Of a DNA stretch of 64,000 nt, positions 8,368-17,423 are shown one piece after another. The stretch's first letter is position 1; every line of letters starts with the position of its first letter. A program made the translations under genes and the position numbers. The notes beneath the pieces were generated by a model. It was not told the DNA's origin. It worked only from the letters and a program-made list of their open reading frames with translations, and ran no database searches. The DNA is taken from NCBI GenBank assembly GCA_035373905.1, contig DAOSOK010000009.1:62001-126000 (forward strand), given 5' to 3'. This DNA is from Candidatus Ozemobacteraceae bacterium (GTDB lineage: Bacteria; Muiribacteriota; Ozemobacteria; Ozemobacterales; Ozemobacteraceae).

Positions 8368-9638
8368 TCCGCATGTCCATGGCGTCTCGATTCAGGCTGG
8401 GCGCCGGATTTTCAATAGCAATCGTTATATTTCTTGGTCTTTTTTCGATATACCACTTGCACTATCTGAACGAGGAGATCCAGACGCAGCTGACCGACGA
8501 CTTCGCCCTGATCCGATTCGCCGAGGCCGCGGGCTCGCTGTGCAACGACGTTCAGTTCCGTATCACGACGGCGTTTCAGGCGTCTTCGCCGCATCGCCTC
8601 GGCGAGATTGCCGCCACGCTGGAAAAGGCGCGGCGGCATCTCGAAACGGGTTTTCTCATGTCCCCGGCCCGGCAGGCGAGCGCGGCAACGCTTCTCGCCG
8701 ACCTCGACGAGTACGCCGGAAAAATTCTGGAAACGTCTTCGCGCACGGTGTCTCCCCTTCCCGATTCGATCGTCGTCCTTCACACCCTGCACCAGCGGTT
8801 CCTGGAAAAACTCAACACGTTCGTTTCGGCAAATCTCGACGTCCTGACCTCGAGACAAAGCAATCTCGCCGCCATCAGCAAATCGTTCCAGACACGTATG
8901 GGGGTCATTGCCATTCTGACCGTCACCCTCGCGGTCTTCATGTCCGTCTTTTTCTCCCAGCAGATATCCCTGCCCATTCGACGCCTGCGCGACATCATCC
9001 ATACGATCCGCGACGGGAATTACGGGATCATCGTCGGTGCACGCAGTGCCGGAGACGACGTCAGCCAGGTTTTCACGTCCCTCTCACACATGGCAGAGCA
9101 CATCGCGATCCGCGACCGGCTCAAACTCGAAAAAATCGATCTCGAAAAGCGCCGGTTCGCGATGCTTGCGAACTATATCGGGCATCCCCTGCTCCTGATC
9201 AATGCCGAGAACAAGATCGCCTATGCCAACAACGAGTTTCTGGGTATGTTCAAACTCGCCTGGGACGACGTGTATGAAGTCGATCTCTCCGTTGCCCCTC
9301 TTCACCCCCAATTGAAGGAGAAGATCCATCACGCCCTGTCCCGCCGTGAATGGCCCAACAACGTGCCGCTCCGTTTGTCATGCGAAACGTATTCCTACCG
9401 TACACGACTAACGCTGCTTCCCGTGAAAACGTCGAACAACGAAATGGCGTCCGTGATCTGCCTGCTCAAAAAACGTCGACACGCTTCGGAGAAAGCGAAT
9501 CTGAAGCTTCGCCACAAACACGAAACCCCTCTTCCGGCGCCCACAGAAGAGGGAACTCAGGCGACCGGAGAGGCTTCCCCCGCCCCGTCCGATGTGACGC
9601 CCCAGGTTCCCGATCCGACCTCGCAGGAGAAAAAGTGA
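8364..9638 (+). CDS. Membrane sensor protein: periplasmic domain, HAMP and PAS, no output domain
   Basis: A 424-residue protein whose start overlaps the ktrA stop, implying translational coupling. TM1 lies near residues 13-32, then a helical extracytoplasmic sensor of about 140 residues, TM2 near 176-198, a HAMP linker (LPIRRLRDIIHTIRDGNYG), and a PAS domain around LANYIGHPLLLINAENKIA. The tail is rich in Pro, Thr and Glu. No histidine kinase, GGDEF, EAL or methyl-accepting module follows the PAS. It may sense turgor or ions and act through protein contacts with the K+ transporter. That role is inferred only from the operon position. Confidence 0.75.
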   Translation: MIRMSMASRFRLGAGFSIAIVIFLGLFSIYHLHYLNEEIQTQLTDDFALIRFAEAAGSLCNDVQFRITTAFQASSPHRLGEIAATLEKARRHLETGFLMSPARQASAATLLADLDEYAGKILETSSRTVSPLPDSIVVLHTLHQRFLEKLNTFVSANLDVLTSRQSNLAAISKSFQTRMGVIAILTVTLAVFMSVFFSQQISLPIRRLRDIIHTIRDGNYGIIVGARSAGDDVSQVFTSLSHMAEHIAIRDRLKLEKIDLEKRRFAMLANYIGHPLLLINAENKIAYANNEFLGMFKLAWDDVYEVDLSVAPLHPQLKEKIHHALSRREWPNNVPLRLSCETYSYRTRLTLLPVKTSNNEMASVICLLKKRRHASEKANLKLRHKHETPLPAPTEEGTQATGEASPAPSDVTPQVPDPTSQEKK

Positions 9639-9644
9639 CCGGTC

Positions 9645-10502
9645 ATGCAATCGACGCTTCTCTTCCTCATGAAACTTCTTCTGTTCGTCTTCATCGCCAG
9701 CTCCCTCCTTCAGAATTATCTCATCTTCTTTCCGGTCAGGTTGATCGCCCCACCGGGTCTGCCGAAGATCCCCGGAAGAACGTTCGTCCACGTATCGTTT
9801 TCAGCCGACGACGGGACGGTCCTCACGGGCGTCTGGATGGGAACGTCATCGCCCGCCTCGGAACTGAACGCCGGTCCCGCTTCCCGCCCGGTTCTCCTCT
9901 TTTCACACGGCAACGCGGGGCACCTGGGTTACCGTCTGGCGCGACTCGAAGCTTTCGCGAACCTGCCGGTCGACGTGTTCCTCTATGATTATCGGGGCTT
10001 CGGCCGGAGCGACGGCCGACCGAGCGTTTCCGGCGTCAAGAAAGACGCCCAGGCAGCCTTGGCATACCTGCTGAACGAGCGAAAGATTCCTATCGAACGA
10101 GTGATTCTGTACGGCGAATCGATCGGCGGAGGAGTCGCGACATGGCTTGCGGGCGATCACCTCGCCGACATCGGCGGCGTCGTCGTGGAGTCCGGCTTCC
10201 GCTCGCTGAAATTCCGTGCCGCCAGCCGGTTCCCGATCATCGGCCCGCTCGTTCTATCGGACGATCTTCCCAGCGAGACGATCCTCGCGAAATACACTGG
10301 CCCCCTGCTCGTGATTCACTCGCGCGACGACCGTATCATCCCGTTCGAAGACGGCAAGACTCTTTTCGACGTCTGCCCATCGAAAAAGAAACGCCTGTGC
10401 GAACTTACGGGAGCCGGTCACAACGACCCCGTGTGGGCAAGGCAGGATTACATGACCGTCTGGCGTGACTTCCTGGCAGAGACGTTTCCGGAAGCACGCT
10501 GA
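9645..10502 (+). CDS. Membrane-anchored alpha/beta hydrolase (BEM46/YfhR-like)
   Basis: A 285-residue serine hydrolase with an N-terminal membrane anchor (about residues 3-25). The oxyanion region is FSHGNAGHLGYR, followed by YDYRGFGRSDG. The nucleophile elbow YGESIGGG places Ser at residue 159. The acid is in HSRDDRIIPFE and the histidine in GAGHND. The family includes YfhR and BEM46, whose substrates are mostly unknown, so none is assigned. It starts seven bases after the HAMP-PAS gene and is the last gene of the riboswitch-controlled operon. It converges on trkH, with a weak 6-bp hairpin (10512-10529) between them. Confidence 0.85.
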   Translation: MQSTLLFLMKLLLFVFIASSLLQNYLIFFPVRLIAPPGLPKIPGRTFVHVSFSADDGTVLTGVWMGTSSPASELNAGPASRPVLLFSHGNAGHLGYRLARLEAFANLPVDVFLYDYRGFGRSDGRPSVSGVKKDAQAALAYLLNERKIPIERVILYGESIGGGVATWLAGDHLADIGGVVVESGFRSLKFRAASRFPIIGPLVLSDDLPSETILAKYTGPLLVIHSRDDRIIPFEDGKTLFDVCPSKKKRLCELTGAGHNDPVWARQDYMTVWRDFLAETFPEAR

Positions 10503-10528
10503 TCGCACGGCACCTCCCGGTCAGGAGG

Positions 10529-12004
10529 TCAGGACGTTCTCGACGGCAGCGCGTTCCGCCAGAGGCGGCTATCGAACAGGACGAGCAGGGTGATGACCTC
10601 CAGCCGACCCGCCCACATGAGGAAAAAATAGATCGCCTTGGTCGCCGTCGTCAGGCCGGCGAACGAGCCCATCGGGCCGATCGCCCCGAATCCGGGCCCG
10701 ATGTTTCCGAGGGTGACGATGGCGCCGAAAAATCCGATGTTGAGATCGTTTTCGAAGATGGAAGCAAGGACTCCCCCGATCAGGAACAGGGTGAAATAGG
10801 TCGCGATAAAGCCGATGATCGGCTGGAACTCCGCCTCCGAAAAGACCCTGCGGCCGAGCCGGATCGGCACCACGGCCTTGAGATGGATGGCACGGGTGAA
10901 CTGCCGCAGAAGGAAACGCCCCAGGAAGAGAGCGCGGATGACCTTGATTCCGCCGCCCGCCGACCCGGAACAGCCGCCGACGAGCATGAGGAAGACCAGC
11001 ACGACTTTCGACCGGTCAGCCCAGAGGCTGAAGTCGGCTGAGGCGAACCCGGTCGTGGTCATGATGCTGAGGTTCTGGAAGAGAGCGGTCCGGAGGGAAA
11101 CCAGCGACCATTCCCCGACGGCGGGGTCGAAGCCGAGAAAGACAAACAGGACGAGCGTCGTTGCCGCCGTGATCGCCACGTATCCGCGGAGTTCGACGTC
11201 CTCCCAGAGGGCTCGGACATTTCCGCGCAGCGCGCGCACCTGCAGGGTGAAGTTGGCGCCCGCGAGAAACATGAACACGATGATGATCCACTCGGCCGGC
11301 GGGCTTTTGTATCCCATGATGCTCTGCGCATGGGGAGAAAAGCCGCCTGCGGCGAGCGTCGCCATCGAGTTGCAGAAGGCATCGTTGGCGGGCATCCCAT
11401 AATATATCAAAAGAATTGTTTCGAGGAGGGTCAGAAACACGTACCACCCCCAGAGGTGCCTGGCGGTGTCCCGAACGCGAGGGGTGAGCTTTTCCTTCGA
11501 TGCAGCCGAGGTTTCGGCGAAAAACAACTGGCGGCCGGCAACCGAAAAATGCGGCAGGACGGCCACGAACAGGACCAGAATTCCCATGCCGCCGACCCAG
11601 TGGGTGAATCCGCGGAAGAAAAACAGCGACTGGCTGAAGCCGGAAAAATCGGTGAAAATCGTGGCCCCCGTCGTCGTGAAGCCGCTCATCGACTCGAAGA
11701 GGCTGTCGATCAGGGACAGGCGGCAGCACAGGTAGGGAATGGCGCCGCAGACGGCGACGGCGAACCATCCCAGTCCCACCACGGCCATGCCCTCGAGACG
11801 ATCCAGATCGTCGAAACTCCGGCTGGAAACCAGCCTGCCGCACCGGTCGCCGGCCCACCACGACAGGGCGGAGGTGAGGGTGAAGTGGGCCACCGACGCC
11901 CATTCCCGGTAGATCAGAGCCATCCCCAGGGGGAGAATCATCAGAATGCCGAACGCCCGGACGATGAGCCCGATCATGGCGAAGACAAGGCGCCAGCGGA
12001 TCAT
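10529..12004 (-). CDS. trkH: TrkH K+ uptake membrane subunit
   Basis: Pore-forming subunit of a second, Trk-type K+ system; 491 residues, the usual length. The four filter loops are SGFTTTGATIFTDF, ATLAAGGFSPHAQS, SIMTTTGFASADF and VTLGNIGPGFGAIG. The helix-break region reads GGCSGSAGGGIKVIRAL. The reading frame overlaps the end of trkA by four bases, so the two are translated together. No riboswitch precedes this pair, unlike the ktr operon that it faces tail to tail. It probably provides constitutive or osmotically regulated uptake, but nothing in the sequence defines this. Confidence 0.95.
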   Translation of the reverse strand: MIRWRLVFAMIGLIVRAFGILMILPLGMALIYREWASVAHFTLTSALSWWAGDRCGRLVSSRSFDDLDRLEGMAVVGLGWFAVAVCGAIPYLCCRLSLIDSLFESMSGFTTTGATIFTDFSGFSQSLFFFRGFTHWVGGMGILVLFVAVLPHFSVAGRQLFFAETSAASKEKLTPRVRDTARHLWGWYVFLTLLETILLIYYGMPANDAFCNSMATLAAGGFSPHAQSIMGYKSPPAEWIIIVFMFLAGANFTLQVRALRGNVRALWEDVELRGYVAITAATTLVLFVFLGFDPAVGEWSLVSLRTALFQNLSIMTTTGFASADFSLWADRSKVVLVFLMLVGGCSGSAGGGIKVIRALFLGRFLLRQFTRAIHLKAVVPIRLGRRVFSEAEFQPIIGFIATYFTLFLIGGVLASIFENDLNIGFFGAIVTLGNIGPGFGAIGPMGSFAGLTTATKAIYFFLMWAGRLEVITLLVLFDSRLWRNALPSRTS

Positions 12005-13362
12005 GCGGTCGCGGTTTTCGCGGCAGATGCCGGCGCATCGCTCAGCAACTGCCGCAATTCGTTGTCGTGTCCGGCTTTACAGAAGGCCCTCAGAAAGTCT
12101 CCGGCCTTGACCTCGTCGTCGCCGTGCGGAACGACGACATGTGCGCCACGTCTGATGGCGCCGATAATGACGCCCTCCGGCAGTTTCATGTCCTTGAGGA
12201 GGCAAGTCGTGAACCCGGGGGGCACCTGGATTTCGAGAACCTCGGCCTTTCCGCCCTCGATCACGTTGAGGACGTTCATCCCCTGGCTGTTGATCATCAG
12301 CACGATGATGCGGATCGCGGCCAGTCGCGACGTGAGGGCGACATCCACCCCGACCCGCTCGAACAGAGGTTGGTTCCGCGGGCTGGCGACGCGGGTGATG
12401 ATCTTACGGGCCTTGAGTTGCCTTGCCATGAGGGAGAGCAGGAGATTGCGCTCGTCCCCGGTCGCCAGGGAAATCAGGCAGTCGCACTCATGCAACTGCT
12501 GTGTTGCAAGAAAATCGAGATCCGTCGCATCGGCGTTCAACACCATGGTCTTGGAAAGGCGGGCTGCGAGATTTTGAGCCCGTTCGGGAGAAACTTCGAT
12601 CAGCCGAACTTCGACATTGTCCATGTCTTCCAGGTTTTCCGCAAGAAGCGTCCCGACGTTTCCTCCTCCGACGATGATCACTTCCTGTTTACCCCGGCGG
12701 GGCGGGTCGTATCGGTTGACAAGCTGGCGCATGCCGTTCTCGGTTCCGAAGAAAACCACTTTATCCCAGGCGGCCAGTTGTGTTGCCCCGCTCGGGATAA
12801 AGACTTCATGTTCACGAACGAGAGCGACCATCAGGGTGCCTTTCGGGAGATCGAGCTCGCGAAGAGGTTTTCCCACGTCTGGATGGTTGTCGCCGAGCTT
12901 GAACTCGATCAACTTCAGCATATCCTTCTCGACAACTTCGACGTCTACGGCACCGGGGACGGTGATGATGCGCGCGATGTCTTCGGCGAGAAGTTTCTCG
13001 GGCCAGAGAATGCAATCGATGGTGAGGTTGGCGCCCAGGCCGCCCTTGAAGGTCTCGAAATAATGTTCTTTGTTCACGAAACAGACCGTGCGGGCTTTCC
13101 CGAGCTGTTTCGCCGCAAGGCAGCTGATGATGTTGACCTCGTCGGAATGGGCGCACCCGATGAAGAAGTCGGCTTTCGCCACCTCGGCCTGCTGCAGGAT
13201 ATCGAGGTTGGTGGCGACTCCCCGGACGACCTGGACGTCCAGTTCCTGGAACCGCTCGCACAGCAGGGGATCAGGCTCGATCACGAACAGGTCGTGCTGC
13301 GCGGAAAGCTCGCGGGTGAGGAGAAAACTGATTTCCCCGCCGCCGGAAAGGACGATTCTCAT
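12001..13362 (-). CDS. trkA: TrkA, two-RCK-domain K+ transport regulator
   Basis: NAD-binding regulatory protein of the Trk system; 453 residues, matching the two-repeat TrkA length. The first Rossmann motif is SGGGEISFLLTREL near the N-terminus, and the second is VGGGNVGTLLAENL near residue 230. Each is followed by an RCK_C domain (the second around PPGFTTCLLKDMKLPEG). AGGAGT lies eight bases before the ATG at 13362. A promoter with a consensus -10 box is visible about 80 bases upstream. It is the first gene of a two-gene operon with trkH. Confidence 0.95.
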   Translation of the reverse strand: MRIVLSGGGEISFLLTRELSAQHDLFVIEPDPLLCERFQELDVQVVRGVATNLDILQQAEVAKADFFIGCAHSDEVNIISCLAAKQLGKARTVCFVNKEHYFETFKGGLGANLTIDCILWPEKLLAEDIARIITVPGAVDVEVVEKDMLKLIEFKLGDNHPDVGKPLRELDLPKGTLMVALVREHEVFIPSGATQLAAWDKVVFFGTENGMRQLVNRYDPPRRGKQEVIIVGGGNVGTLLAENLEDMDNVEVRLIEVSPERAQNLAARLSKTMVLNADATDLDFLATQQLHECDCLISLATGDERNLLLSLMARQLKARKIITRVASPRNQPLFERVGVDVALTSRLAAIRIIVLMINSQGMNVLNVIEGGKAEVLEIQVPPGFTTCLLKDMKLPEGVIIGAIRRGAHVVVPHGDDEVKAGDFLRAFCKAGHDNELRQLLSDAPASAAKTATA

Positions 13363-13442
13363 TGCCGGTGACTCCTCGGGCGCCTCATGCCAGCGCGTTC
13401 TGCCGACTGCAACCGCACGCCCGTATCGAACTTCGGGGGGGC

Positions 13443-13471
13443 ATTATACCCTATCCGGTGGCCGGAGAGAA
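13443..13471 (-). promoter_or_regulatory. Promoter of trkA-trkH
   Basis: On the minus strand a perfect TATAAT (plus-strand 13443-13448) is preceded at 17 bases by a weak -35 TTCTCT (13466-13471). The 5' leader would be about 75 bases. Confidence 0.6.
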
Positions 13472-13499
13472 CAACAATAATCAAGCCCGCCACCACCCT

Positions 13500-13519
13500 G
13501 GGCGCATCGCGATGCGCCC
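13500..13519. promoter_or_regulatory. Perfect 20-bp palindrome between trkA and the BMP operon
   Basis: GGGCGCATCG is followed directly by its reverse complement. It lies between two divergent promoters, so a dimeric regulator site is likely; as RNA it could only form a tight hairpin without a loop. The regulator is unknown. Confidence 0.5.
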
Positions 13520-13559
13520 CCACACACCGTTTCACCGGTCACATTTCGCAGATGCGGGG

Positions 13560-13588
13560 TTGCATTTTGTCTTTTCGTGCGTGAGAAT
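13560..13588 (+). promoter_or_regulatory. Possible promoter of the BMP transporter operon
   Basis: TTGCAT, 17 bases, GAGAAT. The -10 matches four of six positions. It lies about 37 bases before the chosen start at 13625. Confidence 0.35.
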
Positions 13589-13624
13589 ACCTGCGCAAAC
13601 AGATATTGCACGGAGGATACCCAC

Positions 13625-14803
13625 ATGCGTCCCATACTTCGCTTCGTTGCTGCACTGGCCCTGTTCTGTCTCGTCGTCCCCGCGGCCATGGCCCAGGATT
13701 CCCAGGCTCCGCAGGCCGCCGGGAAGAAGATCAAGGCCGGCTTCGTCTACGTCGGGCCGGTCGGCGATTTCGGCTGGACGAACGCCCATGATATCGCCCG
13801 ACAGCAGATGCTGAAGATCTTCCCCTGGCTCGAGACGACGTTCGTCGAATCCGTCGCCGAAGCCGACTCGGCGCGCGTGATCGACCGTCTCGTCAACGAG
13901 GAGAAGTGCGACGTCATCTTCACCACCAGTTTCGGCTACATGAACGACACCGCCGCGGCCGCCGCGCGGTATCCGGACCGCACGTTCATGCACTGCTCGG
14001 GCTACAAGCGCGGCCCGAACCTCGGAACGTATTTTGCTGAATTATATCAGGCGTATTATTTGAACGGTCTCATGGCCGGCGCTCTCACGAAGAGCGGCAA
14101 GCTCGGCTACGTCGCGGCGCACCCCATTCCCGAGGTCGTCCGGCACATCAACGCCTTCGCTCTCGGCGCGCGCGAGGCGAATCCCAACGCCCGCGTCCAG
14201 GTGAAGTGGCTGTTTTCCTGGTATGATCCGGCCAAGGCCCGCGAGGCGGCGGAAGCTCTCGTGGCGGAAGGCTGCGACGCGCTCGCCTTTTCCGAAGACT
14301 CGCCGGCGGTCATCCAGGTGGGCGAAGAGCACACCCAGAAGGGAAAGCCCGTCTTCACGTTCTCCCATTACAGCCCGATGCAGAAGTTCGGCGAGCATTC
14401 GGTCGTCTCCGGCCAGCTCGTCGACTGGAGCGTGATGTACGAGACGATTCTCAGCTCGATGTATACCGGCACCTGGAAGCCGAACGATCTCTGGTGGCTT
14501 CTGAAAGAAGGCGCCTGCAAGATCGGCGGCGCGGAAGGCGTGCAGGTGAACCCCGCGTTCGTCGAACCGCTCAAGGCGGTCGCGATCACCGACCCGGTGA
14601 TCGGCGCCACAAATATATATGACCTTGTATTGAAAAGAATCGCCCAGATGAGCGAGCCGACGGTGCTGTTCGACCCCTTCACCGGCCCGATCAAGGACCA
14701 GGCCGGAACCCTCCGGATCAAAGCCGGCGAGCGGGCGTCGCACGACACCCTCTGGGCCATCGACTGGTTCGTCGAAGGCGTCGACGCGACCCTGCCGAAG
14801 TGA
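13625..14803 (+). CDS. BMP-family periplasmic substrate-binding protein
   Basis: Binding component of an ABC transporter, 392 residues. The start at 13625 is set by GGAGG nine bases upstream; an in-frame GTG at 13577 is rejected because it has no such site and would add residues before the signal peptide. The signal peptide ends AAMAQ, so it is not a lipoprotein, although many BMP proteins are. The mature protein begins with the family motif KIKAGFVYVGPVGDFGWTNA and contains TSFGYMNDTAAAAARYP and the conserved AGALTKSGKLGYV. BMP proteins bind nucleosides or related compounds (PnrA, BmpA, NupN). The next gene overlaps the stop codon. Confidence 0.92.
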   Translation: MRPILRFVAALALFCLVVPAAMAQDSQAPQAAGKKIKAGFVYVGPVGDFGWTNAHDIARQQMLKIFPWLETTFVESVAEADSARVIDRLVNEEKCDVIFTTSFGYMNDTAAAAARYPDRTFMHCSGYKRGPNLGTYFAELYQAYYLNGLMAGALTKSGKLGYVAAHPIPEVVRHINAFALGAREANPNARVQVKWLFSWYDPAKAREAAEALVAEGCDALAFSEDSPAVIQVGEEHTQKGKPVFTFSHYSPMQKFGEHSVVSGQLVDWSVMYETILSSMYTGTWKPNDLWWLLKEGACKIGGAEGVQVNPAFVEPLKAVAITDPVIGATNIYDLVLKRIAQMSEPTVLFDPFTGPIKDQAGTLRIKAGERASHDTLWAIDWFVEGVDATLPK

Positions 14804-16332
14804 GCGCCTCCCACCAGCGCCTCGAGATGCTCGGCATCTCGAAGCGCTTCGGTTCGACCCAGGCGAATTATCTCGTCAACCTCTCCGTCTCGGCGGGCGA
14901 GGTCGTCGGTCTGCTCGGCGAGAACGGCGCCGGCAAGAGCACCCTGATGAACATCCTGTATGGCCTTCACCGGCCTGACGCGGGGGCCATCTTCCTCGAC
15001 GGGGTCCAGATCGACGTCTCCTCTCCGGCCGCCGCGCGGGCGTTCGGCATCGGCATGGTCCATCAGCATTTCATGCTCGTCCAGAACCATACCGTCGCGG
15101 AAAACATCGCGCTCGCCCTCTCCGAAGCCCCCGCCTGGAACCCCGTTCCCTACGCCCGCGCGAAGATCGAGGAGTTCGGCGGCCGGTACGGCCTGAAGAT
15201 CGATCCCGGCGCGAGGGTCAGCGACCTTTCCGCCGGCGAGCAGCAGCGCGTCGAACTGCTCAAGGCGCTGATGAGCGGAGCGAAATGGCTCGTTCTCGAC
15301 GAACCGACCTCGGTCCTCACCCCCCGCGAAGCAGACGAGCTGTTCGTGCTCCTGAAGCGGATGACGGGCGAAGGCCACGGGATCATCTTCATCAGCCACA
15401 AGCTCGACGAGGTGCTCGCGATCACCGACCGGGTCGTCGTCCTGCGCCACGGCCGGCCGGCCGGCGAGTGCCGGACGAAAGACGCCGACCAGGCATCCCT
15501 CGCCCGGCTGATGATCGGCCGCCAGATCGACAAACCGTCGATCTCGAACCTGACGGTACCAGGAGAAGCGGTTCTCGACGTCAGGAGGCTGAGCGCGGCT
15601 GGCAGTCGCGGCCCCCTCACGGTAAACGATGCGAGCTTTGTCGTGCGCGGCGGCGAGATCATCGGCATCGCGGGGATATCAGGAAACGGCCAGCGCGAAC
15701 TTCTCGAGACGATCGCCGGGATGAGGCCCGCGACCGCGGGAACGGTCAGCCTCTGCGGCGTCGATATCACCGACCACGATGTCCGCACCAGGACGGCCGC
15801 GGGCCTTGCGTTCGTTCCCGAAGACCGGCTTCACACCGGGACGGTTCCCTCATTCAGTCTCACCGACAATGCGATTCTCCGGGACGCTCACCGGGATCTG
15901 TTTTCCCGGAACGGCTTCCTCGATACCGCCAAAGCTCGCGAGCGTTCGGAGAGGCTCATCTCCGAATACGAGGTGGCGGCTCCCGGCCCCGACACGCCGT
16001 TGCGAAACCTTTCGGGCGGCAATATCCAGAAGTTCCTTCTCGGCCGCGAGTTGGACGCATCGCCCAAGCTCCTGCTGGCGGCACATCCGACGTACGGCGT
16101 GGATATCGCTGCGGCGGCCGTCATCCATCGCGTCATACTCGAGCGAAAAGCCGCCGGCGCCGCGATCCTCCTCGTGTCCGAAGATCTCGACGAACTCCTG
16201 GCCCTCTCCGACAAAATCGGCGTGATGTTCCGCGGTGAGCTTCGCGCCATGTTCCCCCGCGAGAAGGCAACGCGCGAGCGTATCGGCCTTCTCATGGGCG
16301 GCGCGCCTGCCACACCGGAGGAAGTGCCGTGA
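14800..16332 (+). CDS. Duplicated ABC ATPase of a nucleoside-type importer
   Basis: A 510-residue protein with two nucleotide-binding domains, energising the import system. The start is a GTG overlapping the upstream TGA by four bases. Domain one has Walker A GENGAGKST, signature LSAGEQQRVE and Walker B LVLDEPTSVL. Domain two has the degenerate Walker A GISGNGQREL, signature LSGGNIQKF and LLAAHPTYGVDI, where the usual Walker B aspartate-proline pair is altered to His-Pro. Asymmetric ATPase sites of this kind are normal for the sugar/nucleoside import class (NupO, YufO, RbsA-like). It is translationally coupled to both neighbours. Confidence 0.93.
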   Translation: MSASHQRLEMLGISKRFGSTQANYLVNLSVSAGEVVGLLGENGAGKSTLMNILYGLHRPDAGAIFLDGVQIDVSSPAAARAFGIGMVHQHFMLVQNHTVAENIALALSEAPAWNPVPYARAKIEEFGGRYGLKIDPGARVSDLSAGEQQRVELLKALMSGAKWLVLDEPTSVLTPREADELFVLLKRMTGEGHGIIFISHKLDEVLAITDRVVVLRHGRPAGECRTKDADQASLARLMIGRQIDKPSISNLTVPGEAVLDVRRLSAAGSRGPLTVNDASFVVRGGEIIGIAGISGNGQRELLETIAGMRPATAGTVSLCGVDITDHDVRTRTAAGLAFVPEDRLHTGTVPSFSLTDNAILRDAHRDLFSRNGFLDTAKARERSERLISEYEVAAPGPDTPLRNLSGGNIQKFLLGRELDASPKLLLAAHPTYGVDIAAAAVIHRVILERKAAGAAILLVSEDLDELLALSDKIGVMFRGELRAMFPREKATRERIGLLMGGAPATPEEVP

Positions 16333-17423
16333 TCATGTGGAAATGGCGCCTCGAGTCGGTTTCCACCCCGTCGTCGGTGCGCGTCGGGGCGACGATGGTC
16401 CTCTCCATCCTCGCCGGCCTGTCGCTGGGCTGTCTGCTGTTCCTGGTAATGGGCGTCTCACCGCTTGCCGCCATGGTAAAAATGGCTTCCGGCTCCTTCG
16501 GAAGCTGGTATGGGTTCAAGGAAACCGTGACGAAGGCCGTCCCGCTCACCCTGATCGGCGCCGGGCTCGCGATCTGTTTCCGAGCCCGTATCTGGAACAT
16601 CGGCGCCGAAGGCCAGCTTCTGTTCGGCGCGATCGCGGCCACATGGGTCGGTCTGGGGCTCGGGCATCACCTTCCCGGCTGGCTCGGCATCGCGGCGATG
16701 TTCGCGGCCGGAGCGCTCGCCGGGGGAATCTGGGCGGCGGTTCCCGCGTTCATGCGCGTCAGGTGGGGAGTGAACGAGGCGGTCAGCTCGCTGTTGCTCA
16801 ATTACGTCGCCGCCGAGTTCGTCCAGTTCCTCATCTACGGGCCCTGGAAAGGCAAGACCCAGTTCGGGTTCCCCTACTCCGACGACCTGCCGAACGCGCT
16901 CTGGCTGCCGACGTTTTACGGTTCCCGCCTGTCGTGGCTCCCGCTCGTTCTCGCCGGGGCGGTCGTGGTCCTTCTCACCGTTCTCTCGGCGAAGACCCGA
17001 TTCGGATACGACGTTCGCGTCGTCGGCGAAAATCCGGAAGCGGCCGCCTATGCCGGGATTCCCTTCGGGCGGACGGTGTTTGCGATCATGGTCCTGAGCG
17101 GCGCGCTCGCCGGCATCGCCGGTGCGACCGAGATCGCCGGCGTCCATCACCATCTGACGTACCCATGGTCCATTTCCTCCGGCTACGGCTTCACGGCTAT
17201 CCTGACGGCGTTCCTCGCCCGCCTGAATCCAGCATGGACCTGGCTTTCCGCCATTCTCTTCGGCGGTCTGCTCGTGGGCGGCGACGTCATCCAGACGTCT
17301 CTCGGCCTCCCTTTCGCCACCGTGAACATTTTCAACGGCCTCGTCCTGATCGCCATCCTGGCCGGAGAGTTCATGATCGGCCACCGATTCGTCCGCATCC
17401 AGCACACCGGAGACTCCCGATGA
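16329..17423 (+). CDS. ABC transporter permease, NupP-like
   Basis: First membrane subunit of the BMP-type importer, 364 residues with about nine to ten hydrophobic segments. The BPD_transp_2 family signatures ICFRARIWNIGAEGQL and RVVGENPEAAAYAGI are present, the latter being the cytoplasmic loop that contacts the ATPase. The start is GTG at 16329 overlapping the previous stop, or ATG at 16335. The next permease begins in the ATGA overlap at its 3' end. Confidence 0.92.
   Translation: MIMWKWRLESVSTPSSVRVGATMVLSILAGLSLGCLLFLVMGVSPLAAMVKMASGSFGSWYGFKETVTKAVPLTLIGAGLAICFRARIWNIGAEGQLLFGAIAATWVGLGLGHHLPGWLGIAAMFAAGALAGGIWAAVPAFMRVRWGVNEAVSSLLLNYVAAEFVQFLIYGPWKGKTQFGFPYSDDLPNALWLPTFYGSRLSWLPLVLAGAVVVLLTVLSAKTRFGYDVRVVGENPEAAAYAGIPFGRTVFAIMVLSGALAGIAGATEIAGVHHHLTYPWSISSGYGFTAILTAFLARLNPAWTWLSAILFGGLLVGGDVIQTSLGLPFATVNIFNGLVLIAILAGEFMIGHRFVRIQHTGDSR

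Noticed and set aside
10512..10529. Terminator between the hydrolase and trkH
   Set aside because: The stem has only six base pairs and no T-run on either strand.
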